From Betaproteobacteria bacterium Ga0077527 (lineage in GTDB: Bacteria > Pseudomonadota > Gammaproteobacteria > Burkholderiales > SG8-41), in assembly GCA_001464815.1 (NCBI GenBank), contig LNDW01000019.1:1-64000 (forward strand): 64,000 nt of DNA. The letters run 5' to 3'. Under the pieces are notes generated by a model, which was not told the origin of the DNA, did no database searches, and was given only the letters and a program-made list of their open reading frames with translations. Made by a program: the position numbers and the translations under genes. Below are positions 20,315-28,897 of the stretch, one piece after another; within the stretch, counting starts at the first letter, position 1; every line of letters starts with the position of its first letter.

Positions 20315-21643
20315 TTGGACATCACCCATAATCCGGGCACCCTCGCCCACAACGTCAAACGCCTCGCCCACCTCGACCTGCCCGGCGCCGGCCAGGTCTA
20401 TGTCGAAGGCAGCCACTGCTATGTCGGCCACATTCCGAACAAGCAGCAGCTCGGCACCACCATCCTCGATGTCGCCGATCCGAAAAATCCGAAGATCCTG
20501 TCGCAGATTTTTCTCGATGATCCCGATTCACACGCACACAAGGCGCGTGTCATCGGCGACCTGATGATCATCAACAGCGAACGCAACATGACCGCGATCG
20601 GCCGCAAGGCCGACGAACTGCCCAAGCTGCGAACACGGCTCAGCGCCGAACTCGGCCGCGCGCCCAACCACGCCGAACTCGCGGCAAGGCTCGGTGTTGC
20701 CGTCGCCGACATCCCGGCGGTGGAGGAAGCCGAGCGCCGCCCCTACGAGCGCGGCGGCTTCAGCCTTTACGACGTCTCCGACAAGACCAAGCCGAAGCTG
20801 ATCCATTTCCAGAAAACCTGGGGCCGCGGCGTGCACCGCTTCGACATGGACGCGAACTACGCCTACATCTCGACCGAGATGGAAGGCTTCATCGGCAACA
20901 TCCTCGTCACCTACGACATCCGCAACCCGGCAAAACCCGAGGAAGTGTCGCGCTGGTGGATGACCGGCCAGCACATCGCCGGCGGCGAAAAACCAACCTG
21001 GCCCGGCCGCCAGCACCGTCTGCACCACACCCTGCGTTTCGGCAACGAGCTGTGGGCCGGCTGCTGGCACGGCGGCGTGCGCGTGGTCGATGTCACCGAC
21101 ATCCGCCATCCAAAAACCGTGGGCTCGTACAACTACCACCCGCCCTATCCGGAACCCACCCACACCTTCATGCCGGTGCTTAAACCGCTCGACGGCAAGC
21201 GCATCGCGGTGGCCATCGACGAGGAGGATCACGCCCACGATGCCGCCGAAATGGCGCGCCGCCGCGGGCGCCCGCACGGCTGCCTGTGGGTGTTCGACGT
21301 CTCCGACCTGTCCAACATCAGGCCGCTGTCACTGTTCGAAGTCAGCGAACTCGACAGCCCGTGGAGCCGCACCGCGCCGGGCCGCTTCGGCGCCCACCAG
21401 TTCCAGGAACACTGGAAGGGTGGCGACACGCTGCTCTACTGCGCCTGGTTCTCCGGTGGTTTGCGCATCGTCGATGTCGCCGATCCTTCGGCGCCGCAGG
21501 AAGTCGGCTGGTACATTCCGGAGCCCTGCGGCGGCAAACCCTGCCCGCAGACCAATGACACCGAGGTTGATGACCGCGGATTGATTTATATTGTTGATCG
21601 CTACTGCGGCTTCGACATCCTGGAATTCACACCGCGATCCTGA
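20315..21643 (+). CDS. LVIVD-repeat beta-propeller protein with an internal sigma-like helical insert
   Basis: A 442-residue protein with repeated strands of the form GxxILDVADPxxPK, FSLYDVSDKTKPK, VRVVDVTDIRHPK and LRIVDVADPSAPQ, the LVIVD repeat that builds a propeller. His-rich loops (PTHTFMPV, DEEDHAHDA, HQFQEHW) suggest metal binding or catalysis. No signal peptide is seen. Residues about 105-140 form a helical insert between blades that resembles sigma-70 region 3 or a related helix-turn-helix (LGRAPNHAELAARLGVAVAD). The start is a TTG at 20315, since the nearest ATG (20299) is out of frame. A Bug gene follows after 36 bases. The function is not known. Confidence 0.75.
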   Translation: MDITHNPGTLAHNVKRLAHLDLPGAGQVYVEGSHCYVGHIPNKQQLGTTILDVADPKNPKILSQIFLDDPDSHAHKARVIGDLMIINSERNMTAIGRKADELPKLRTRLSAELGRAPNHAELAARLGVAVADIPAVEEAERRPYERGGFSLYDVSDKTKPKLIHFQKTWGRGVHRFDMDANYAYISTEMEGFIGNILVTYDIRNPAKPEEVSRWWMTGQHIAGGEKPTWPGRQHRLHHTLRFGNELWAGCWHGGVRVVDVTDIRHPKTVGSYNYHPPYPEPTHTFMPVLKPLDGKRIAVAIDEEDHAHDAAEMARRRGRPHGCLWVFDVSDLSNIRPLSLFEVSELDSPWSRTAPGRFGAHQFQEHWKGGDTLLYCAWFSGGLRIVDVADPSAPQEVGWYIPEPCGGKPCPQTNDTEVDDRGLIYIVDRYCGFDILEFTPRS

Positions 21644-21679
21644 ACATCCATACATGACAACGCAACGAGGATGAAGACG

Positions 21680-22690
21680 ATGTCCACCAAGAACCCCTGG
21701 CTGGTCCCCGGACTTGCAGCACTCGCGCTGACCACTGCTCCGATGATGACGTTGGCCCAGACCCCGGCCAAACCCCAGGCCAAAGCGCAGGCGCAGGCTT
21801 ACCCCAACAAACCGGTGCGCATGATCGTTGCCCTCGCGCCCGGCGGCGGCACCGACACCATCGGCCGCTACCTCGCCCAGAAAATGAGTGAAGCCTGGGG
21901 CCAGAACGTGGTCGTCGACAACCGGCCCGGCGCCGGCGGCTCCATCGGCACCGAGCTGGTCGCCAAGTCGCCGCCCGACGGTTACACCCTGCTCACCAAC
22001 TCATCGGGCGTCACCATCACGCCGAGCATCATGAAACTGGGCTATGACCCACGCAAGGATCTGCTGCCGGTCAGCCTGGCCGTGATCTCACCCGGCGTGC
22101 TGGTGGTGCATCCTTCGATGCCGGTGAAGACCGTGCAGGACCTGATCGCGCACGCCAAGGGCAAACCGGGTGAACTGCTCTTCTCGTCCTCGGGCCAAGG
22201 CTCGGGCCAGCACCTGGCGATGGAACTCTTCGCGCAGATGGCCGGCCTCAAACTCACCCACGTGCCATACAAGGGCACCGCGCCAAGCATCACCGACGTC
22301 GTCGCCGGCCGCATTTCGATGACCATCGCCAGCGTGATCTCCACCCGGCCGTTCTTCACCACCGGCAAGCTGCGCGCGATCGCCACGGTCGGACACAAGC
22401 GTTCCCCGGCATTGCCGGAGATGCCCACCATCGCGGAAGCCGGTGTGCCCGGCTTCGGCTACAACAACTGGTACGCGGTGTTCCTGCCCGGCGGCACACC
22501 CAAGCCCATCGCGCAACAGGTACAACAGGTCATCACCAAATCGGTCACCTCGGCAGACGCGCAGAAGCTGCTGCTGGGCCAGGGCCTGGATCCCGTAGGC
22601 AACACGGTTGACGAGTTCGGCAAGATGTACCTCGAGGAAATCGACCGCTGGGCCAAGGTCGTCAAGCAGGTTGGCCTGCAGGCCAACTAA
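21680..22690 (+). CDS. Bug/TctC family solute-binding protein
   Basis: A 336-residue periplasmic protein with an N-terminal signal (about residues 1-25) followed by a QAKAQAQAYPNKP linker. Bug signatures are VRMIVALAPGGGTDTIGR, VVDNRPGAGGSIG, KSPPDGYTL and THVPYKGTAPS. The ATG at 21680 is preferred to that at 21671 because the ACGAGG ribosome binding site touches the earlier ATG but lies 9 bases before the later one. It is probably co-transcribed with the LVIVD gene upstream and the ModA-like gene 47 bases downstream. No TctA/TctB genes are adjacent. Confidence 0.92.
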   Translation: MSTKNPWLVPGLAALALTTAPMMTLAQTPAKPQAKAQAQAYPNKPVRMIVALAPGGGTDTIGRYLAQKMSEAWGQNVVVDNRPGAGGSIGTELVAKSPPDGYTLLTNSSGVTITPSIMKLGYDPRKDLLPVSLAVISPGVLVVHPSMPVKTVQDLIAHAKGKPGELLFSSSGQGSGQHLAMELFAQMAGLKLTHVPYKGTAPSITDVVAGRISMTIASVISTRPFFTTGKLRAIATVGHKRSPALPEMPTIAEAGVPGFGYNNWYAVFLPGGTPKPIAQQVQQVITKSVTSADAQKLLLGQGLDPVGNTVDEFGKMYLEEIDRWAKVVKQVGLQAN

Positions 22691-22737
22691 ACAAAGCGCG
22701 GCCGGAACACGACCGCGTTGCAACTTCAGGGCAATGA

Positions 22738-23445
22738 ATGAGTACTGACTTTCGTGTAATGACTTCAGGCGCCTTCACCGCCGCCCACCTCGCGCTGATC
22801 CCCGCAGTTGAGCAGTTGACCGGCAAAAAGGTGGTGACCGTCACCACCTCAATCGGCACCGGCGAGACTTCGATCCCCAACCGCCTGAAGCGCGGCGAAC
22901 AGACCGATCTGGTGATTGTTGCCGACCCGGTGCTGCGCCAGTTCATTGCCGACGGACTGGTGCAGGCCGATGGCGCCACGGTGATTGCGCGCTCGATGAT
23001 CGGTTTCGCGGTGCGCGCCGGCACGCCCGATCCGCGGATCAGGACCGCCGAAGACCTGAAGCGTGTGCTGCTCGCGGCCAAAGCCATTGGCTACTCGGCC
23101 AGTGAAAGCGGCAAGTACTTCACCACTGAACTGGCGCAACGCCTCGGCATCGCCGAACAGGTGCTGCCGAAAAGCCGCCTGATCGGCGGCGGCGAACGGG
23201 TCGGCACGGTGATTGCCCGCGGCGAACTTGATTTCGGCTTTCAGCAGATCAGTGAGCTGCTGCCGGTGGAGGGCCTCGCCCACATCACCCCGCTGCCGCC
23301 GGAGCTGCAGAAGGTGTCGAACTTCGCCGCCGGCATCGCGAGGACTTCATCGGATCCGGCGCTCGCAGCCAAGGTCATCGCCTTCCTTGCCTCGCCGGCG
23401 AACGCAGCAACGCTGCGCGCCACCGGCCTCGAACCGGTGGGCTGA
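22738..23445 (+). CDS. ModA-like binding-protein fold, no signal peptide
   Basis: This 235-residue protein has the two-lobe type II periplasmic-binding-protein layout of ModA/Wtp-like proteins: a first strand VMTSGAFTAAH, then TDLVIVADPVLRQFIADGLV, then GYSASESGKYFTTEL, and a C-terminal ALAAKVIAFLASPANAATLRATG helix pair. It starts directly with the first beta strand (MSTDFRVMTSGAF), so there is no export signal and the product should be cytoplasmic. Three relatives lie immediately downstream on the other strand. No ModB/ModC genes are nearby. Ligand and role are unknown; an enzyme-like or sensor role is possible. Confidence 0.75.
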   Translation: MSTDFRVMTSGAFTAAHLALIPAVEQLTGKKVVTVTTSIGTGETSIPNRLKRGEQTDLVIVADPVLRQFIADGLVQADGATVIARSMIGFAVRAGTPDPRIRTAEDLKRVLLAAKAIGYSASESGKYFTTELAQRLGIAEQVLPKSRLIGGGERVGTVIARGELDFGFQQISELLPVEGLAHITPLPPELQKVSNFAAGIARTSSDPALAAKVIAFLASPANAATLRATGLEPVG

Positions 23446-23469
23446 CGCGGTGTTCGCGGGGACCGCGCC

Positions 23470-24210
23470 TTACTCGATCCCCGCCGCCACAAACAGCGGC
23501 TTGCCCACCGGGCCGCCGAAGAATTTCACCAGCTCCTGCGCCAGCGCCTTTTGCGTGCCGGCGCTCATCGGTGTCGCGATGTAGGGCGTGTAGTTCTGGA
23601 TTTCCGGCGGAAAGGGGCCGACCAGGATCAGGCCGTGTTCCTTCTCAAGCAGGATTTCGGTGATCGGACCAAAAGCCACTTCGCGGCCCTTGCCCTTCAG
23701 CGCATGCTTCATCACCTCGGCACCGGTGGTGTAACGCGCAGCCTTGCCCTGCACCTGTTCGTAAATGCCCCATTTCTTCAGCAGGTTCTCGAAATAAAGC
23801 CCGGTGGTCGCGGTGTTGAACACGATCGAATCGGCTTCAAGCACGGTTTTCCTGATGTCATCGACGCTGGCAATCGCCGGGCGCGGCGCGCCGGGACGGA
23901 TCGCCACTCCTGAGCCAACCCGGCCGACATCGACACCACCCGCTTCAACGCGGCCGGCCTCGAGGAATTCCTTGACCGCCACCGGCGGCGCAACGATGAC
24001 ATCGAAGGTATCGCCGGCAGCCACGCGCTTGCGCATCTGCGGCGTGGTCTGAAAGGTGATGGTCACCTTGTGTCCGGTCTGCTTTTCGAAAGCAGCCGCG
24101 GCGGCCTTGATGCCGGGTTCGATGGCACCGCCGCTCATCACGGTGATTTCAGCGGCCTGCACCGCGCTCGAAAGCACCGCACCTGCCAATACCGCGTAAT
24201 ACTTGTTCAT
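23470..24210 (-). CDS. ModA-like substrate-binding protein with signal peptide
   Basis: A 246-residue ModA-type binding protein and the only exported member of the local set of four. Its signal peptide (MNKYYAVLAGAVLSSAVQA) precedes AEITVMSGGAIEPG. The family layout is seen in FDVIVAPPVAVKEFLEAGRV, FNTATTGLYFENLLKKWG and the C-terminal PLFVAAGIE. A GGAGAAC ribosome binding site supports the ATG at 24210. It is the last gene of a leftward run of three paralogues headed by 24956-25642. Molybdate binding is the textbook role of ModA, but without modBC this is not supported; another oxyanion or organic acid is as likely. Confidence 0.8.
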   Translation of the reverse strand: MNKYYAVLAGAVLSSAVQAAEITVMSGGAIEPGIKAAAAAFEKQTGHKVTITFQTTPQMRKRVAAGDTFDVIVAPPVAVKEFLEAGRVEAGGVDVGRVGSGVAIRPGAPRPAIASVDDIRKTVLEADSIVFNTATTGLYFENLLKKWGIYEQVQGKAARYTTGAEVMKHALKGKGREVAFGPITEILLEKEHGLILVGPFPPEIQNYTPYIATPMSAGTQKALAQELVKFFGGPVGKPLFVAAGIE

Positions 24211-24246
24211 CAATGTTCTCCGGGAAAGGCGTTCAGAAAATTCTGC

Positions 24247-24942
24247 TCAGGAAATTCCGGTCTTGGCAAACAGCACCTTCGCTTCAGCCGACACCAGCGC
24301 CCGCGCCAGCGCCGCCGCCTGCTGCTGCTGGCCGCTCGCGGCGGAGGCAGCCGCGTCGTAGGTGGTGATCTTCGCCGCCACCGGCGGCAGGGGGGCGGCG
24401 AGCTTGACGCGGCAGCCCTTGTCCATCAGCACCATCGCCTCGGAAACCTGGCCAAAACCCAGCGCGCCGATGCCAGCGGCCTCGACGCCGCGCATCACTT
24501 CCGAACCGGTATCAACCACGGTGATCTTCGCGGCCAGCGATTCGGCCAGGCCCAGATCGGCCAGCAGCTTCTCGATATAGACGCCGGTCGAAGCGCGGTT
24601 GTAGACGACCTTTGTCGCCGCGAGCAGCGCGTTGCGGAAAGCCCCGGCATCGGGCAACTGCAGGTCGGGTGCGTCGGCATGGAGCACGATGCTCATGCGC
24701 GAGCTGCCGATGCGGCCGCGGGTAGCGGCGTCGATGCGACCCGCCGCGGCGAGCTCATCCATCACCGCCGGCGTGGCCACCACCACATCCACCACTTCAC
24801 TGCCGAGCATGCGCTGGCGCAGTTTCGGCACCGGCGTGAATTCGGCTTCGACCTGGACGCCGGCGCCCTGCCCGAACTGCGCGGCAACCATCGCCACGCC
24901 GCGCTTGACCGCGCCGCCACTGAGGATTTTCAGGGTATCCAT
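24247..24942 (-). CDS. ModA-like binding-protein fold, no signal peptide
   Basis: The 231-residue product begins MDTLKILSGGAVKRG, entering the first beta strand at once, so it lacks a signal peptide. Family blocks are VDVVVATPAVMDELAAAGRI, VVYNRASTGVYIEKLLADLG and LVSAEAKVLFAKTGIS. It resembles both neighbours (23470-24210 and 24956-25642) in length and block order, showing that they arose by tandem duplication. It starts 13 bases after the stop of the upstream paralogue. Location is presumably cytoplasmic. Function unknown. Confidence 0.75.
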   Translation of the reverse strand: MDTLKILSGGAVKRGVAMVAAQFGQGAGVQVEAEFTPVPKLRQRMLGSEVVDVVVATPAVMDELAAAGRIDAATRGRIGSSRMSIVLHADAPDLQLPDAGAFRNALLAATKVVYNRASTGVYIEKLLADLGLAESLAAKITVVDTGSEVMRGVEAAGIGALGFGQVSEAMVLMDKGCRVKLAAPLPPVAAKITTYDAAASAASGQQQQAAALARALVSAEAKVLFAKTGIS

Positions 24943-24955
24943 CGCCGGGCCTTTT

Positions 24956-25642
24956 TCAGTCGATACCGGTGGCGGCCATCGCGGCGCGCGCCTCCGGCGT
25001 TTTCAGATAAGCGATAAACGCGGCCGCGGCCTCGCCGCCACCGCCGGCCACGGCGGCTGCGGCGTCGTAGGCGGTGATGCTCTGCAGCGCGTCGGGCAAG
25101 GGTCCGGCGAGTTCAATCGCGACACCCTTGTCGATCAGTTCGCGGATTTCCGGCAGCTGACCGGCGCCGAGCAGTCTTTCCGCGGACCCCGCGACCATGT
25201 CCATCACCTTCACGGTGTCGGGTTGGCGGCGGACCTTGTCCGCGGCAAAGCCCTGCTGTTCGAGCAGCTTGGCCACGTAATTGCCGCTGTTGGCGAGATT
25301 GGCGACCACCGCATCAGCCTGTTCGACGGCACGGCGGAAGGCCTCGGTACTGGAAAGCGCAGCTGCCGCGGCGCCCTTGCGCATCGCCAGGCCCATGCGC
25401 GCGCGGCCCAGCGTGGTGCGTGTTGCCGCAGTGACACGGCCGGCGGCGGCGAATTCGTCCATTGTCGCCGATGGCACCACGGCGATGTCCACCGCCTCGC
25501 CGGCCAGTATGCGTTCACGCACCGTCGGTGCGCCGGTGAATTCCACCGTGACTTCGTGGCCGCTGGCCTTGCCGAAGTCGGCGGCAATCCTGGTGATGCC
25601 GCGCTTGACCGGACCGGCGCCGAGTATTTTGAGTTGTGCCAT
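24956..25642 (-). CDS. ModA-like binding-protein fold, no signal peptide
   Basis: A 228-residue protein beginning MAQLKILGAGPVKRG, again with no room for a signal peptide. Blocks seen are VDIAVVPSATMDEFAAAGRV, VVANLANSGNYVAKLLEQQG and AYLKTPEARAAMAATGID. The ATG at 25642 is preferred over an in-frame GTG at 25654 because it matches the N-terminus of the neighbouring paralogue. It is the first gene of the leftward trio and is followed after 13 bases by the second. The trio lies between two Bug genes pointing away from each other. Confidence 0.75.
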   Translation of the reverse strand: MAQLKILGAGPVKRGITRIAADFGKASGHEVTVEFTGAPTVRERILAGEAVDIAVVPSATMDEFAAAGRVTAATRTTLGRARMGLAMRKGAAAAALSSTEAFRRAVEQADAVVANLANSGNYVAKLLEQQGFAADKVRRQPDTVKVMDMVAGSAERLLGAGQLPEIRELIDKGVAIELAGPLPDALQSITAYDAAAAVAGGGGEAAAAFIAYLKTPEARAAMAATGID

Positions 25643-25690
25643 GGGTGTTGCCACGCTCCGTTGAATTTAATAAATCTTCAAAAACAATTT

Positions 25691-25766
25691 ACAGGATGGG
25701 CAGGATGGACAGGACAAGGTCAAGCCCTCCAGGCGCTTTTATCCTGAATCCTGTCCATACTTTTAA
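25691..25766. repeat. ACAGGAT/ATCCTGT palindromic repeat, copy 1
   Basis: The left arm ACAGGATGGGCAGGATGGAC is answered on the right by ATCCTGAATCCTGTCCAT, forming an imperfect large stem. A second copy with the same arm sequence lies at 37168-37266. It sits between a ModA-like gene start and the end of a Bug gene. Confidence 0.75.
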
Positions 25767-25776
25767 CAGGTCTTCT

Positions 25777-26787
25777 TCAATCCGCCTTGGCACCGGATTC
25801 CTTGATCACCTTGGCCCATTTCGGAATCTCGGCCTTGATGTGTGCCGCAAACTGCTCGGCGCTGCCGCCCCGAACGATCGCGCCCTGGGTCACCAGGAAT
25901 TTGTTGACCTGGGGGTCTTTCAGCACGGCGTTGATTTCACTGTTCAACTTGGCCAGCACCGCGCGCGGGGTGCCGTTCACCGCAACCATGCCGTGCCAGG
26001 TCGAGGCTTCGAAGCCGGGCACGCCGGATTCAGCGACAGTGGGAATGTTGGGCATGGTATCCATGCGTTCCAGTGTCGTCACCGCCAGCGGACGCAGCCG
26101 GTTGGCATCGATATAGGCCTTGACCGACAGCGCAGTGGCGAAAATCAGCTGGCTGCGTCCGGCCAGCACATCGGTGATCGCCGGACCCGCGCCCTTGAAC
26201 GGGATGTGCACCATGTCGGTTTTGGTCATGCTCTTGAACAACTCCGCCGCGAGGTGCGCAGCGGCGCCGCTGCCCGAGGAGGCATAGTTGAGCTTGCCCG
26301 GACGGCCGCGCAGATAGGTCACCAGCTCCTGCACGGTTTTTGCGGGCACGTCGGGATGCACCACCAGGATGTTCGGCTGCGAAGCCACCCAGGTCACCGG
26401 CACCAGATCCCTGGCCGGATTGAAGGTCATCTTCGGATACAGCGTGGCGTTGGCGGCGAGTATCGCGTTGTTGGCAATCATGATGGTGTAACCATCCGGC
26501 GGCGATTTGGCGACGATCTCGCCGGCGACATTGCCGCCGGCACCGGGCCGGTTGTCGAACACAAAGGGCTGGCCCATGCGCTCGGACAACTTGCCGCCGA
26601 CCAGCCGCGACAGGATGTCACTGGGGCCGCCGGGCGTGAAACCGATGACCATGCGCACGGTTTTTGTCGGATAGTTGGTTGCCGACTGCGTGGTCAGCGA
26701 TTGCGCGGTGGACTGCGCGGCAACCTGCGCCAGTGGCGCAAGACCGCAGACCGCGAGCACCGCCGCGGCCAGCCATGGGGTATTCAT
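25777..26787 (-). CDS. Bug/TctC family solute-binding protein
   Basis: A 336-residue periplasmic protein with a signal peptide (MNTPWLAAAVLAVCGLAPLA, cleaved near QVAAQ) and a Gln/Ser/Thr-rich linker before YPTKTVRMVIGFTPGG. Other signatures are DNRPGAGGNVAG, KSPPDGYTI, HIPFKGAGPA and WAKVIKESG. The ATG at 26787 follows a very good GGAGGAGAACAAC site, which rules out the longer frame. It is divergent from the DapA-like gene at 27009, so both could be controlled from the shared 220-base region. Confidence 0.92.
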   Translation of the reverse strand: MNTPWLAAAVLAVCGLAPLAQVAAQSTAQSLTTQSATNYPTKTVRMVIGFTPGGPSDILSRLVGGKLSERMGQPFVFDNRPGAGGNVAGEIVAKSPPDGYTIMIANNAILAANATLYPKMTFNPARDLVPVTWVASQPNILVVHPDVPAKTVQELVTYLRGRPGKLNYASSGSGAAAHLAAELFKSMTKTDMVHIPFKGAGPAITDVLAGRSQLIFATALSVKAYIDANRLRPLAVTTLERMDTMPNIPTVAESGVPGFEASTWHGMVAVNGTPRAVLAKLNSEINAVLKDPQVNKFLVTQGAIVRGGSAEQFAAHIKAEIPKWAKVIKESGAKAD

Positions 26788-26879
26788 GTTGTTCTCCTCC
26801 GGAACGGCGCGCCCGGACGAGCGCGCCACGAATCAGCTTAGCAACGGACTCAGCCACTGACAATCGGCCATGCAAGTTG

Positions 26880-26908
26880 TTGGGCGACCTCTCAGGCGAT
26901 GCTATTCT
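26880..26908 (+). promoter_or_regulatory. Candidate sigma-70 promoter for the DapA-like gene
   Basis: TTGGGC (26880-26885) and TATTCT (26903-26908) are separated by 17 bases and lie about 100 bases before the ATG at 27009. The boxes are only partial matches, so this is tentative. Confidence 0.35.
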
Positions 26909-27008
26909 ATGCACCCGCTGCGGCAGTGGCCCGGATGACGGACTGCTGGCAGCCTGCCAGCGGACCGCCCACGGCGGTTCATGCGTTTTTTCTTCAAGGA
27001 CAGCATCC

Positions 27009-27938
27009 ATGAGCAAGACTCCGCGCATCAAGGGCGTGCTCGCCCCGGTCGTCACCCCCTTCGACAAGGATCTCAATCCCGACACCCGCCGCTTCATCGC
27101 ACAATGCAAATGGCTGGTGTCACAGGGTTCAGGGCTTGCCTGCTTCGGCACCAACAGCGAAGCCAACTCGCTGTCGGTTAACGAACGTCTGGCGCTGCTC
27201 GACGCGCTGCTCGCCGCAGACGTGGACCCGCAGCGCATGATGCCGGGCACCGGCTGCTGCGCGCTGTCGGATTCGGTCAAGCTCACCGAACACGCGGTGA
27301 AAGCCGGCTGTGCCGGCGTGCTGATGCTGCCGCCGTTCTACTACAAGGGCGTCAGCGACGAAGGCCTCTACCGCAACTTCTCCGAGATCATCCAGCGCGT
27401 CGGCGACAGCCGGCTGCGCATCTACCTCTACCACATCCCGCCGGTCGCGGTGGTCGGCATCACGCCGAAACTGGTCGAGCGGCTGCTCAAGCAGTATCCC
27501 GAAACCATCGCCGGCATGAAGGACAGCTCGGGCGACTGGAACAACACCAAGACCTTCCTCGACAACTTCGCCAAGCAGGGCTTCGATGTCTTCGCCGGCA
27601 GCGAATCCTTCCTGCTCGCCAACATGAGGAACGGCGGCGCCGGCTGCATCTCGGCCACCGCCAACGTCAACCCGGCGGCGATCGACAAGCTCTACCGCGA
27701 ATGGAAAAACGCCGACGCCGACGCGCAGCAGAAGGCACTGGACGTGGTGCGTGGCACCTTCGGCAACAGCAAGTACGTGATGATCTCGGCGCTGAAGGCC
27801 GGCATCGCAAACTACAGCGGCGACGAGCAGTGGTGCACCGTGCGCCCGCCGCTGGTCGAACTGTCGAAAGAGCAGCGCGCCAGCCTCGCCGCCGAGTGCA
27901 AGGCGATCGACTTCCAGATGCCCGGCCTGAAGGCCTGA
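27009..27938 (+). CDS. Dihydrodipicolinate synthase (DapA)/N-acetylneuraminate lyase family aldolase
   Basis: The 309-residue enzyme is a class I aldolase of the DapA/NAL superfamily, forming a Schiff base with a 2-oxo acid. Catalytic Lys171 lies in IAGMKDSSGDW and the assisting Tyr141 in IYLYHIPP. The DapA GTTGE motif is changed to GTNSE (47-51), which argues against lysine biosynthesis and for a catabolic lyase or a 2-keto-3-deoxy-acid dehydratase. AAGGA precedes the ATG. A LigI-like hydrolase starts 45 bases downstream. With the IlvD/Edd dehydratase and HpaI aldolase in the same region it may serve sugar-acid degradation. Confidence 0.88.
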   Translation: MSKTPRIKGVLAPVVTPFDKDLNPDTRRFIAQCKWLVSQGSGLACFGTNSEANSLSVNERLALLDALLAADVDPQRMMPGTGCCALSDSVKLTEHAVKAGCAGVLMLPPFYYKGVSDEGLYRNFSEIIQRVGDSRLRIYLYHIPPVAVVGITPKLVERLLKQYPETIAGMKDSSGDWNNTKTFLDNFAKQGFDVFAGSESFLLANMRNGGAGCISATANVNPAAIDKLYREWKNADADAQQKALDVVRGTFGNSKYVMISALKAGIANYSGDEQWCTVRPPLVELSKEQRASLAAECKAIDFQMPGLKA

Positions 27939-27962
27939 TCCCTCTGAGCATTGATAAATTAT

Positions 27963-27981
27963 TCAATAAAATCAATAACTT
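27963..27981. repeat. AT-rich interspersed motif, copy 4
   Basis: TCAATAAAATCAATAACTT, one base from the consensus. It lies 24 bases after the DapA-like stop and ends just before the ATG at 27984, where it takes the place of a normal ribosome binding site. Confidence 0.6.
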
Positions 27982-27983
27982 AA

Positions 27984-28883
27984 ATGTCAGTCAACACACC
28001 CTCGGCTGCCGCCCCGCTCTGCGCCGGGCCCGACTTCAATCCGCACCCGCCGAAATTCAAAATGCCGGCGAACGCCTGCGACAGCCATGCCCATGTAATG
28101 GGACCGTCGGCCCGTTACGACTATTCACCCGCGCGGGTCTACACGCCACCTGATTGCCTGCCCGACCAGTACCGCCACCTGCTCGACACCCTCGGCGTCG
28201 AACGCGCGGTGCTGATCCAGCCCAGCGTCTACGGCACCGACAACGCGGCAATGCTCGATGCGATGAAAGCCGACCCGAAACGCCTGCGCGGCGTGGCAGT
28301 GGTTGATCCTTCAATCAGTGACGGAGAATTAAAAGCGCTCGATGCCGCCGGCATCCGCGGCCTGCGCGTGAACATCGTCGATGTCAAAGACCGCAAGCCG
28401 GGCACGCTGCCGCTGGAAGTACTGCGCCCGCTGGCCGCGCGTATCAAGCCCATGGGCTGGCACATCGAATTCCTGATGCACGCCAATGAATTTGCCGACC
28501 TGGACAAAACCTTCGCCGATTTTCCGGTGCCGATCGTGCTCGGCCACCTCGGTTACATGAAGGGCTGCCCCGGCACCGACAATCCCGGCTTCCAGGCACT
28601 GCTGCGGCTGATGCAGGCGGGCAAGGCCTGGGTGAAACTGACCGGTCCCTACCGCATCTCCAACCATGACCTGCCGCACCCCGATACCACCCCCTACGCC
28701 CACGCGCTGGTCAAAGCGAATCCGGCGCAGGTGATCTGGGGCACCGACTGGCCACATGTGATGCACAAGGGCCGCATTCCCAATGACGGCGAAATGACCG
28801 ACCTGCTGCTCGACTGGGTGCCGGATGAAAAACAGCGCGAGCAGGTGCTGGTGGGGAATCCTGCCCGGCTGTACGGGTTCTAG
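27984..28883 (+). CDS. Amidohydrolase_2 family hydrolase (LigI-like)
   Basis: A 299-residue TIM-barrel amidohydrolase similar in layout to 2-pyrone-4,6-dicarboxylate lactonase and sulfomuconolactone hydrolase. The metal motif is DSHAHV (His35, His37). Further blocks are RGLRVNIVD, LGHLGYMKG and the terminal WGTDWPHV with the conserved metal-binding Asp. It should open a lactone or related ring in the cytoplasm. It follows the DapA-like gene on the same strand and probably shares its transcript, suggesting sequential steps. No ribosome binding site is visible; the 20 bases before the ATG belong to the AT-rich motif. The exact substrate is unknown. Confidence 0.82.
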   Translation: MSVNTPSAAAPLCAGPDFNPHPPKFKMPANACDSHAHVMGPSARYDYSPARVYTPPDCLPDQYRHLLDTLGVERAVLIQPSVYGTDNAAMLDAMKADPKRLRGVAVVDPSISDGELKALDAAGIRGLRVNIVDVKDRKPGTLPLEVLRPLAARIKPMGWHIEFLMHANEFADLDKTFADFPVPIVLGHLGYMKGCPGTDNPGFQALLRLMQAGKAWVKLTGPYRISNHDLPHPDTTPYAHALVKANPAQVIWGTDWPHVMHKGRIPNDGEMTDLLLDWVPDEKQREQVLVGNPARLYGF

Positions 28884-28897
28884 ACCACACTCTGGAT

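Noticed and set aside
25691..25766. Repeat clusters as a possible CRISPR array
   Set aside because: The repeated units are palindromic, scattered singly through the window and not regularly spaced with spacers; no cas gene is present.
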